A DNA stretch of 64,000 nt from Mesostigma viride (lineage: Eukaryota; Streptophyta; Mesostigmatophyceae; Mesostigmatales; Mesostigmataceae), in the NCBI GenBank assembly GCA_009746045.1, contig RPFO01002283.1:109741-173740 (forward strand). Reading direction: 5' to 3'. The notes under the pieces are model-generated. The model did not search any database and had not been told where the DNA came from. It was given only the letters and a program-made list of their open reading frames with translations. A program made the position numbers and the translations under genes. Within the stretch, counting starts at the first letter, position 1; every line of letters begins with the position of its first letter. Shown in pieces: positions 30,956 to 40,110 of the stretch.

Positions 30956-33900
30956 TTAGACAGATAGACCGACTTGACAGTCAGCATTCATGAGCTTCCT
31001 CAGTACATTGTACTGGGCTGGGGCCTTGTGTGGCAGCTTTGTCAATGCATCAGCAGGGTTCTCCTCGCCAGGGATATGCTTCAAGTCAACCAAACTGGCC
31101 AACTCCTTCAGCAACAAATAATCCAGGTCCCGGCTCCTGGCCAGCTGCTTGTGAACAAACTGGACCATACCCATGCTGTCTGTTAGCAACAACGTCTCCA
31201 TCTGCAAGGTCCAAGGGGTAACTGAAGCCAGCTCCAGCATTAACTCCTTTATGTACAGGCTGGACTGGATCCCCTCGCATATGGCCCTGCATTCTGCCAC
31301 ATCTGAACTGATACAGACCCTCTTCTGCAGTCTGCTGTACCAGCTGAACAAACTTGCCCTGCTCTGATAAAAAGCAAACAGAGCAGCAGATCTCCCCCTG
31401 ACCTTGGTAACCTGGCGAGCATCCATGGAACTGTCAACAAAGATCTCCAAGGTGATAGGCTGGGTAAAGTCAATCCCAGACAAAATCAGATCAGGGGTAC
31501 TCTCCACCAACCGGGCTATGACTCGAGGCTTCTCATCCTCAAGCACCTCATCAGGCATTCTGCTATGGACCATCAAAGACGGACCACAGATGCTGGCAAA
31601 CCAGGCCCACATGCCTCTCAACTCAGGTCCTGCAGCCTGGGTGATCTTCTCTGGCAAGGCCTTCACAATGGTCTGTTTATAATCTCCTCCAGCCTGAAGC
31701 CTGATACTCCACTCCCCGTCCCTCCTGAACAGGGTAGCCTGCATTCCACAGAACACTACAGGCTTGTTGGGCTCCTGCCACAGCTCCTTGCCCAGTGAAA
31801 ACTTGCCACTGATGACAGGAATAAACTTCTTCAGCCAGGTCGTGGGGGCTAGCAAATGCAGATCATCTCCATGCAAACTAGCATACACTGGCAGACCCTC
31901 CCATTGGGCCAGCAGCAAACAGGGATCAACTGAAGACACTCTCAAGCCACACTCACTGATCAGAGCTTCCTGCAGCGTGAGTCTCCAGATGATTGGGCTC
32001 GACCTGAGTCCTTCCAGGCCCTTCAGAATAACCAGGAATTGTTGATGCAGCTCCAGCTTCCAGATGGCAGGCACCTCAACACAGTAAGGCTCATCCTGCT
32101 TCCACACCCTCCTGGCCACTTCTGGATCAGATTTTAAAAATGCCCTCTTGAAGTCCAGCAGCACTGATGACATAGCTGCTCCCCTGTTCAGCAACCCCAC
32201 GTAGAGACATAGCAAAATTCTCCATGTGTCGTGTAGCATCCCTGGCGTGTATAGCTCCTCTCCTGGCAGACTCCCCGTGCCGTGATACTCATTCAGGACA
32301 GGCCTGACATGGGGCACTGATACCTCATCCACAACCTTCCTCTTCAGCACAAATCTCAAAGCAAGCTTCCTTGATGCTGGGGGACGTCTGTCTGTTGGTG
32401 CAGCACACTCAAACTGCAACCACTCCTCCAATGCCTTGGAGAAGGCGAGCTTCCAAGCCTCAAACAAAGTAGGCGAGCTCATCTCTTGGACCAGCTGGTC
32501 ATATGTCAAAGGAGAGTGTGCAGCAAGGCTCCTGTGAGTTATGCCAATACTGCTGGGGTGCAACACAGCTGGAATCACCAAACTGGCCGCTGGGGGCACC
32601 TCCCCTTCATCCCATTTTACACCCTTGACCGGCTTGGCCCTGCACCTGACTGGAAATGTTGTCCTGAAATTTTCTAGGGGAATCATCCCCCAGCCATCTC
32701 TTCTCAGAGCTGTAGCTCTGATAGAAATCCCAGGATTGCCCAGAAAATTCTGACCCAAAATCACAGGGCCATCATAGTCCTCTAGGACAAGGAAGGTCAC
32801 ATCCACACCCATGACAGGGGCAGTAACCTCTCCCAACACCCTTAGATGCGTCCTACCACTGAAATCAGACACCCAGGGGCAACTTGGTTCTCCGACCAGC
32901 AGTTCTCCTGTATGCTGAGGTCCCATGACAGAAACCTGTGCATTGGTATCTATCTCCATGGCAGCTACCTCAGGTTCATCCAACTGGACAAGCTTGGACA
33001 CCTTAGGCTCCTTCTTGGCTCTTTGCAAAGCCTGTACAATATCTGATAGACGCACACCCCTAGGCCTGGTGTCGGGCCGTTCCGGAGGTGCAGCCTGTCC
33101 GCCTGCTTGCCCAACCACCGTATGTGAAGGTACCCCAGGGGCCGGGCCAGGGTCACCCTGAGGGCTCGATACAGCTGTAGCACCCTGATCAGGAAGCTCC
33201 ACGTCACCCCCGCCTTGTACACCAGCGGGCACCTGGAAGAGGTCTCCTTGATTACCTCCCCGGGGACGGATCTTTGACCAGGACAGACGGTGCACTGCTT
33301 GGGAGCCATCAATGGCCACCCAGCACTTATGGCCAGCGGCTTCTACTCGGGTCACCACCCCATCATGCCAGCTGCCACGTTTCCCTGGAAAGCTTGGTTC
33401 CTTCCACACAACAACCTGTTGTCCAACGTTAGGTTCTAGGACACTCCAGCCCTTGTCTTTCTGCCTCAGCTTGAGGAACTTGGCCTCTAGCTTCTCCTTC
33501 CATGCCTGCTCAGCATCAGCTGGCAGCATCCTGGTATGCAGCATAAGAGGATTGATGGCAATGTCACCAAAGAACATGGGAGTCCTCAGGTTCAGCCTGT
33601 CCTCCACAGAACGTAGCCATGCAGATGTCACAATGGCAGATGACGTCCTTGGAATCCTCTCCACCAGCAGCACAGTCTTGATCTCTTGGATGGCTCTCTC
33701 CACCACCCCTTGCTGGCCGTGGCTCTCCCTGGGTGTAATCAGCAACTCTGGAAACTCTGGCAGGTTCTCACAGCACTCAAACTGAATGTCACACTGCAAC
33801 AACTCCAACCCAGGGTACCTGCTCCTTGTCAACTTCAGAGCAGCAATCAATGTAGGCTTCTCCATGTCAGGCAGGATCTCTAGGGTCTTGTACTTGGTAT

Positions 33901-34552
33901 ATCTGTCCACTGCCACCAGCAGCTTCAAACCCCTGATTCTCTGAATATCTACCTGCACATGGCCTGGCTGCAAAATAGGAGTCCTGGCATGAGACTGCTT
34001 GGGCTTTCTAGCAACTAGCCTGCACTTGCAAGCTTGAGCAACCTGTTGGCAGATGGAGTACAACTCACTTCCTCCCAGCCGTCTAGCAACTTGCAAAGAC
34101 TGAGCTGCATGGCCAAACATGGTATGCAACCTTGAGGCAATGTCATACAAGAGAGAAAACCTTTTATTGTCATTATTAGCACTCAAGGTATGTACAGATC
34201 CCTTATGTACAGGAGGCACCAGGGTCGTGCCTGTCAGACTGTCTCCAGCCCTATCCTCATCCTGACCATCCTGTGCCAGTCCTGCACGGTCAGAATGCTT
34301 CTGAGATCCACCTGGGTCCACATCACCAGGTCCTACCTCAGGCTCAGCACCGCCATGGCGGGCACGTTGGCGAGTAACCACTGCAGCTACAGCTGGCATA
34401 CTCTCTGTGGTAACCAAGCTTGCCCCATCGTGTCCAATAGGCTCTTTCACTAGAGCATGGGGCTGCCCCTCACTGCTGTCACTAGCAGCTTCATTACACA
34501 CCCCTGGGGGCACCCTCCAGGGTTCAGGGATGTGTGCAGGCTCAATCAATGA
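30956..34552 (-). CDS. Copia-A pol polyprotein (IN-PR-RT-RH)
   Basis: The frame opens at 34552 after a stop and runs 1197 codons from 34549. Residues about 140-430 are integrase: H142, H147, C174 and C176 as a degenerate zinc site, then D201, D254 and E284 (GVVER) and a basic C-terminal part. Residues about 530-605 look like a retropepsin (EIDTNAQVSV, later VILGQNFL). Residues about 690-945 are a copia-type reverse transcriptase (VRPVLNEY 748-755, LDFKRAF 798-804, GLEGLRSSPIIW, HGDD 893-896). Residues about 1035-1170 are RNase H (D1039, E1086, D1124, D1167). It makes and integrates the element's DNA. The frame starts 4 bases before the gag stop, in the -1 frame, with no ATG, so a -1 shift or reinitiation is implied. 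Confidence 0.9.
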   Translation of the reverse strand, partial: SLIEPAHIPEPWRVPPGVCNEAASDSSEGQPHALVKEPIGHDGASLVTTESMPAVAAVVTRQRARHGGAEPEVGPGDVDPGGSQKHSDRAGLAQDGQDEDRAGDSLTGTTLVPPVHKGSVHTLSANNDNKRFSLLYDIASRLHTMFGHAAQSLQVARRLGGSELYSICQQVAQACKCRLVARKPKQSHARTPILQPGHVQVDIQRIRGLKLLVAVDRYTKYKTLEILPDMEKPTLIAALKLTRSRYPGLELLQCDIQFECCENLPEFPELLITPRESHGQQGVVERAIQEIKTVLLVERIPRTSSAIVTSAWLRSVEDRLNLRTPMFFGDIAINPLMLHTRMLPADAEQAWKEKLEAKFLKLRQKDKGWSVLEPNVGQQVVVWKEPSFPGKRGSWHDGVVTRVEAAGHKCWVAIDGSQAVHRLSWSKIRPRGGNQGDLFQVPAGVQGGGDVELPDQGATAVSSPQGDPGPAPGVPSHTVVGQAGGQAAPPERPDTRPRGVRLSDIVQALQRAKKEPKVSKLVQLDEPEVAAMEIDTNAQVSVMGPQHTGELLVGEPSCPWVSDFSGRTHLRVLGEVTAPVMGVDVTFLVLEDYDGPVILGQNFLGNPGISIRATALRRDGWGMIPLENFRTTFPVRCRAKPVKGVKWDEGEVPPAASLVIPAVLHPSSIGITHRSLAAHSPLTYDQLVQEMSSPTLFEAWKLAFSKALEEWLQFECAAPTDRRPPASRKLALRFVLKRKVVDEVSVPHVRPVLNEYHGTGSLPGEELYTPGMLHDTWRILLCLYVGLLNRGAAMSSVLLDFKRAFLKSDPEVARRVWKQDEPYCVEVPAIWKLELHQQFLVILKGLEGLRSSPIIWRLTLQEALISECGLRVSSVDPCLLLAQWEGLPVYASLHGDDLHLLAPTTWLKKFIPVISGKFSLGKELWQEPNKPVVFCGMQATLFRRDGEWSIRLQAGGDYKQTIVKALPEKITQAAGPELRGMWAWFASICGPSLMVHSRMPDEVLEDEKPRVIARLVESTPDLILSGIDFTQPITLEIFVDSSMDARQVTKVRGRSAALFAFYQSRASLFSWYSRLQKRVCISSDVAECRAICEGIQSSLYIKELMLELASVTPWTLQMETLLLTDSMGMVQFVHKQLARSRDLDYLLLKELASLVDLKHIPGEENPADALTKLPHKAPAQYNVLRKLMNADCQVGLSV

Positions 34553-35806
34553 TCAGCAGCCTTGCCCTTGCCCTTGTCCTGGGATGGACCAGCCTTGTCC
34601 TTGCTGCCACCCTGAGCTGGCTTGCTCTGACCTTCCTGCCTCAGGTACGAGGGACACTCATTCCTGAAGTGACCCTTCCCCTGGCAGAAATAACATTCCA
34701 CCTGACTGATGTCCCGTGAGGTCCCACTGCTGGGCCCAGCCTTGGGAGGACCACCCACCCTCTTGAAGTCAAACTGGGACTGTGGATGTCCCGACTTCGG
34801 CGGGGTCCCCCGTCCAGCCCTTCTGTCACGCCCCCTCCTGGACCTTCCTCGACCCCTTGAAGAGGTCTCAGGCCCTCTCGAGGACGCTGGGCCCCCGTGG
34901 CCCGATCCCCTCATGGACTTAACCGTGGGTTCAGTGGCCTCCTCATCATTCTGACGAGGGCGCTTACCACCCACGTACTTGCCGCTGAAACACTCATACA
35001 ACTGGTCCGTCATGGCTGCCCAGCCATGGACCTGTCGCATGTGGATGGTCACATTATCCATGGTGACCGGATCCAGTGCAGCGACTTGAGAAAGTCGCCC
35101 ATGGCCATCCGATCTGCGACGAAGAAGCCCTTGGCCATGGCGTCCTCCCTCAGCTTGACGAAGTCTTCAAAGGCGTGGACCACTAGCTGCCCCTTGATGG
35201 GCTTGTAGTCCAGGTATTCTTGCTTCAGGTGGGACCCATCTATGGTCCTCTTGTCACTCAGGAACACCTGAGTCGCGTCATAAACGCCGCCCAGGTGTCC
35301 CCCGCCGCGTGTCGCTCCCGAACAAACTTGAACAGCCGCCTCGCCGACTGCCGTATGTAGGCACTAGACGCCAGGATGCGAAGCTTGTCACCGTTGTATA
35401 TCTCCGTGTACAAGTTCATGTCCTCTAACATCCTCTCAGCATCCCGGGGCTGCCAATTGTCCTTGATGGACTGAAACTGGCCTAGCACCGCGTACCCCTC
35501 AGCAACGGTTGGTCGCTTAGGCGCCGCTTGATCTGCGGCTGGCGCGTGCTGCCCGCCCTGCGATCCTTGGCTCTGATTATCTGGCACCTCAGCCTGGTCT
35601 CCCAGCGCCTGGCCGTCCCCGCGTCCATCGCGTCCACCGCGTCCATCGCGTCCATCTCGTCCATCCAGCCCAGCGCCGCGCCGCCGAAGCCCATAAAGCC
35701 CGCTTGTTGGTTGATAGCTCCATCCTCCATGATGGCCTCTGTTCAGATCTGCTACAGCCAGCCAAGTGGCCAAGCAGCAATTAAAGCAATATAAGCTACT
35801 GAACAA
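34546..35806 (-). pseudogene. Copia-A gag, frameshifted
   Basis: Three adjoining frames (35806-35258, 35267-35049, 35061-34546) together resemble gag. The first has the helical capsid part (YAVLGQFQSIKDNWQPRDAE, RRLFKFVRERHAAGDTWAAF), the second FLSDKRTIDGSHLKQEYLDY, the third a basic RG-rich linker and the zinc knuckle C-Y-F-C-Q-G-K-G-H-F-R-N-E-C (CX2CX4HX4C). The product packages RNA. Frame changes near 35280 and 35085, and a possible one in the 9-bp GCGTCCATC repeat near 35640, break it, although pol is intact. The likely start is the ATG at 35730, which has a different frame. Confidence 0.75.
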
Positions 35807-36190
35807 GAAAGGAAAGTGCCAAGTGTTACCACTCAGGCAAGACCACCACGGCTGGCCCCAGGCGCGTCCTGGTTCTCCTTGTCGCTGTCGTCGTCGCTGT
35901 CGCTCACCACAATCAGCTCTGGTACCCTGCTACCTGCTGCGCCGTCGTCGACCCGCTGTCGGCCCGCGATGACTGAATCGTCACCGTTGGTAAAGTAGAC
36001 AGGTGACAACCCGTCGTTGGCACCTCGCGGATTGTACGTTGGCACCTCGTGGTCGCCAAGTGCCTCGTCGCCTAGCCCAGCGACACCCCCTGCTCCTACC
36101 TCAAGGTCACTCTCGTACCAAGAGGTGCAAACTCCTCCCAACGCGTCACACGAACGCGAAGGGGCGGGGGCAGCTCCTGAAAAGGAACTC

Positions 36191-36751
36191 TTACTCGCTC
36201 TGGAAACCTGCCGACTCTTGTCGCGCGCTGTCCTCCGGCGATGGCTTCCGCTGTCGCCCCGACCTCTGCAAGCCGCCTGTGATGCTCCGCTCCGCGTCGT
36301 TCACGCCTAACTGGCCCGCTGCAACACCCTCGTCGCCGATGCCGCCTGCGAAAGCACGTGGTACTCCCGCGCCCGCTACTGTCGGCACAAACTCGTGTCG
36401 CCCTGCGCCAGCTGCCTCCGCAACCTCGCCTCGCCTTGCTGCCAACTCCGTCCGCACTCGCTCTGCTACTGCAGTAATCACCGTCTGGATGCCGACCAAC
36501 CCGTGAAGCTCCTGCTCAAGGTCGTCGATGCTCCGGTGCTCCGGAATGACGATGGTTTGTACGTGTCGCAGAATTCGCTCCCAATCTTCGACCTGGTCGT
36601 CGACGAATTGCACGAAGCTGCGATTTACAGGCGGACGATCTGCAAGCAACAAAGATAGATCCCGAACGACACGGCGTAATTCAGGAGAAATCGAACCCCC
36701 AGCAGACTGCCGAAACCGGAAATCCTGCTGCCGTTGTTCCTCCTGCACCAT
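36191..36751 (-). CDS. Copia-A upstream ORF of unknown function
   Basis: A true ATG at 36751, 93 bases inside the 5' LTR end, opens 186 codons. The protein is Q-, R- and E-rich at the start, contains ELRRVVRDLSLLLADRPPVN and a helical region (DDQVEDWERILRHVQTIV, DDLEQELHGLVGIQ), then an A/G-rich tail. It could be the N-terminus of gag separated by later frame errors, or a separate ORF before gag. The relative at 45395-45673 also has an ORF here with LRRLAEFLDQLTPEQP, weakly alike. Confidence 0.45.
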   Translation of the reverse strand: MVQEEQRQQDFRFRQSAGGSISPELRRVVRDLSLLLADRPPVNRSFVQFVDDQVEDWERILRHVQTIVIPEHRSIDDLEQELHGLVGIQTVITAVAERVRTELAARRGEVAEAAGAGRHEFVPTVAGAGVPRAFAGGIGDEGVAAGQLGVNDAERSITGGLQRSGRQRKPSPEDSARQESAGFQSE

Positions 36752-36844
36752 TCACCACCGGACGAGCTCCTCTCGTCGTCAAAGCTGCACACCGCAACCG
36801 GCAACGACCCTCCTGGCCGTTCCGCTGAGACTGGTTGTAATTTG

Positions 36845-37540
36845 AGTTAACGTTCTTCGCACACGCAATGTGAAGGATATGGTTGCAATGCAGCAATGTG
36901 TGAATATGGTTGGAAACGGAGCTTTGTTAAATCGGATAATGTTTACAGCGCTCAACACTTGAGGCTTGTACACGAGCTTGCCAAGTCAAGGCACAACACG
37001 TGAGGCGGGCTCGCAAGAGATGCCCATTTGGCACTGGCCTATTGTTTATATACTTGTGCACTGTGCTTGCTAGTCCTGAGCAGCCTAGGAGGCCTGCTCA
37101 GTAATAACACCCCGGTACAGTATTCACTACCTGTACAGCGCCCAGCTCCTATACAGTAGGTCTGCCATACAGGCACAGTGACCACAGAGTACAGTCACCA
37201 CAGTGATTATTGCATCTGCACCTAGAAGTCCAGGACTAAGCCTGCGGTACCAACAGACCACAGGTTAAGGTTCCTATTTCCTGCGTACGACGTATTAATC
37301 CAATACCGTCGTAGGTACAGCATCTAATTCCTGTCAGCCCAGGAATTACTGTCGACCCCATATGTCGTCGGCAAATATTCACGTCCGACTTAGAAGAACA
37401 GCCGGCTCGCGCTCGCGCGCGACCGGGAAGTCGGAACGCCATAACTTTCTTGATACTTGTCGGAATGAACTCGTTCCGATGCCGCTGGAATCGCAGAGAT
37501 ATGCCGAATCAGGATCACGCCAATGCGCTTGGCGTTAACT
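36845..37540 (-). repeat. 5' LTR of Copia-A
   Basis: 696 bp, same ends as the 3' LTR, followed on the coding strand by CAAATTACAACC. No standard methionine-tRNA primer site was found at this junction. Confidence 0.93.
37045..37052 (-). promoter_or_regulatory. TATA box in the 5' LTR
   Basis: TATATAAA on the coding strand, in the middle of the LTR, as expected of an RNA polymerase II promoter at the U3/R border. The 3' LTR has the same box. Confidence 0.5.
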
Positions 37541-37789
37541 CGTATACGGCCCGTAAACGTATACGGGCCCCGTATACGGCCCGTAAACGTATACGGGCTC
37601 CGTATACGGTACGTAAACTTTACTTCAATATACGACGAAAAGTATATGGGCCGTAAAGTTTACGGCCCGTATACTTTTTGTCGTATACTTTAGTAAAGTT
37701 TACTTTAGTATACGAAAAAAAGTATACGGGCCGTAAAAATTACTACCGTATACTTTTTGTCGTATACTAAAGTAAAATTTACTTTAGTG

Positions 37790-39563
37790 TTAATCCTCCC
37801 ACGGTCCTAAATTTAGGACTTTGTCCTAAATCGTCCTAGTGGTCACTAAAACCGAGGTACCGGGGGGGGGGGGTCACTATATGGACCGTACCCCATGTCC
37901 ACCGTACCCGGCATGATGTACCCGACCCGTGGTACCGGCACATGGTACCCGGATTCCGTACCCGGGTACCGGGTATAATGGCGGGAAAGTAGGTACCTCG
38001 ACCAAAAATATAACCGATTTTGGAGCGAAAAAGTGGGTGCGGGAATGAAGTCAGGTGGATATGGCGACCTGACAATCGTGGCCGGCGTTTTCACGTGCGT
38101 TTATCATTTCGGGCGCCCAGTAGCAAAAACGAAAGGTTGTTAGTTATGCTTAAAGGCTGTGAATATTTTCTGCGCAAGTTTTTATGTGTAGCGCTGTAGC
38201 ACAGCGGCACAACACAAATGGGTCGCAGATCGCCTGCTCGCGGAGGGTCGATTTTGGCACAAACATGTTAGTGTATTAGCAATGGTGGTGCGAATCAAGC
38301 CAGGAAATTTTTGTGGACGATTTTTATTATAGTCTGGAGTTTAGAAACGGAGTATTTGACATGGGAGCGCCTGGGCCGTGATATTCTTGCCCGATTTCCA
38401 TTGTCGACCATGTTTTAGGGACGTTCAGGCTGGGCAGCGAGCGCACCTTATAGGTCTTCACTTTCGGTATTTCTTGGACCTAGAACGCAGCACAAGCGTG
38501 GTTTATATCATTGTCGAACCGGTTGGCCAGCTTTGGTGCGCTCAGCTCTCGGAAAGCTGTCCTCGCTGCGGATTTCAGCGACTTTTTTGCAACCATCTGG
38601 AATGAGGCGACGTAAGTAGCAGGTACGTGCCGGGTTGTCCTAGATCATGAGTGTAACTGGCAACGCTGTCGTGGTGTTTTGAGTCAGCCAGCTATGCCTA
38701 AAAAGAGGGGACGCTCTCTGTGCACATAACTGTCACACATAGTTGGTTTACGTCATACAATTTTTTACGTCTCTATCTTCGTCGTCCGCTGCAGCTACAA
38801 CACACATGCGTAAGAGCAGTTTTACTCATGTGTTAGTTATAAACCATGGTCCTATGGCCTGCAGTCGTTCAGGGTGTTCTCAGACAGTATATACAGTATG
38901 GTTTACGTGTTACATGCACCCTGAATTCGCTCACAAAGCGTTGCATGTTAGCACACCGTTGTTTTGTAACTTGATTTGGCTGCATTCATGTGTTAGTTGC
39001 AATGCAAATGCATTGTTTTTTCATCGCTGGGTGGTGGCCAGCATGTCCGTGATGTCAAAGAAGGTTTGGCATATGCTTAGAGAAAGTTTACCGCAAGGGG
39101 TGGGCCATGTTCAAGCCGGGCAACCTCAGCAACCATGCAACCGTATATTGCATTACCTGCACCATCTGTGACACCGTTAATCACGCGTATATATAGAGGC
39201 AGCCACAGCAGGGTATGGCCTTGTTTTACGCTGCCCCGCCATCCCAAGGCCTCGTAGGGTCCCCTAGCGCTTGTAAGATGCTCAAGGGACCGTGTGGATA
39301 GCATGGTCATGCGTTGACACTAATTGGTCCTAATGGTCCTAAAACCCACATTTTGGCCAAATTCGCGCTTTGAGGTCTGGCAGGTGGCAGGGCCCATTCA
39401 TGCACTAAATGTAATTATTTGACCCCAGGTTTTTGATAGAAACTAAAAAAGTGTGTTATCTGTCATGGGCACGAATGCCAGGGTCAAATTTTAATGTTTG
39501 CATATATATATTTTAATTCCACTTGGTCCTAAATTTAGGACTTTTACTGGGAAGATGGTCATT
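37790..39563. other. Unclassified spacer with short repeats
   Basis: GGTCCTAAATTTAGGACTTT occurs at both edges (37803 and 39525). 37855-37985 is dense in GTACC/GGTAC palindromes and holds a run of 13 G. Frames up to 142 codons (38743-39171) have no motif I recognise. Confidence 0.45.
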
Positions 39564-39712
39564 AGTATACGACAAAAAGTATACGGGCCGTAAACTTTAC
39601 GGCCCGTATACTATGTGTCGTATGCTGCAGTAAATTTACTACCGTAAACGACACAAAGTATACGGGCCGTAAAATTTACGGCAAGTATACTTTGTGTCGT
39701 ATGCCTTACAGG
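39564..39712. repeat. GTATACGG palindromic modules
   Basis: Alternating AGTATACGGGCCGTAAA and its inverse with GTCGTAT links, as in 37620-37789. It contains a near-perfect hairpin centred near 39600 with arms AAAGTATACGGGCCGTAAA. Confidence 0.7.
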
Positions 39713-39829
39713 CCATTTTTTACGTCCACTTGGCGTCCACTAGAATTAATGTCACGCTACGTACACGCCGCGTACACCGAACCGAGCCTAGTACGGGGCC
39801 GTAACCGAAACGGACCCCGGTTACGGTCT

Positions 39830-40110
39830 TGTTGTTGTTGTTGTTGTTGTTGTTGTGTCCCACGCCGCACATGGGCAGCAGAGAATCTATACTGGCCGAT
39901 ACGGTCTTGTACTTGTCCCGTTCTAGGTACGGCACAGAGCGGTTGCGTGTTGTTCTTGTTCTTGTTCTTGTTCTTGTTCTTGTTCTTGTTGTTGGTTCCC
40001 ACGCCGCGGAAGTTAGTTAGTTAGTTAGTTGAATCCCACGCCGCGGAAGTTGTTGTTGTTGTTGTTGTGTCCCACGCCGCGGAAGTGCAGCAGAGATTCT
40101 ATATTTGCCC
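39830..40110. repeat. Microsatellite cluster on a common anchor
   Basis: The anchor TCCCACGCCGC occurs at 39858, 39997, 40034 and 40070, each next to a different or renewed microsatellite: GTT units, TTCTTG units, TTAG units and GTT again. The flanks GATTCTATA and CGGTTGCGTGT are duplicated at 39890-39950 and 40100-40240. Confidence 0.75.

Larger units (their letters stand above)
29511..37540 (-). mobile_element. Copia-A, near-intact LTR retrotransposon
   Basis: 8,030 bp flanked by the duplication CGTAT (29506-29510 and 37541-37545). LTRs of 697 and 696 bp differ at about five positions. The 5' LTR is at the right because the coding strand is minus. A polypurine tract (sense AAGAAAAGAAAGGATTGG) abuts the 3' LTR. 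Gag is frameshifted, while pol is one uninterrupted frame. The LTRs start AGTTAACG and end CGTTAACT and do not have the usual TG...CA. Confidence 0.93.
29464..37789. mobile_element. CACTA-ended palindromic element split by Copia-A
   Basis: The element proper is 29464-29510 plus 37541-37789. It begins CACTATACTATAAAC and ends CTTTAGTG, and consists of alternating inverted modules of GTATACGG, GGCC, GTAAA type. Removing Copia-A with one CGTAT restores GGGCCCCGTATACGGCCCG, a sequence present intact at 37563-37581. CACTA/TAGTG ends suggest a CACTA-like mini-transposon, but no clean 3-bp target duplication is visible. Confidence 0.55.

Noticed and set aside
38743-39171. 142-codon host gene
   Set aside because: No recognised domain, no splice or promoter context, and composition typical of random frames.
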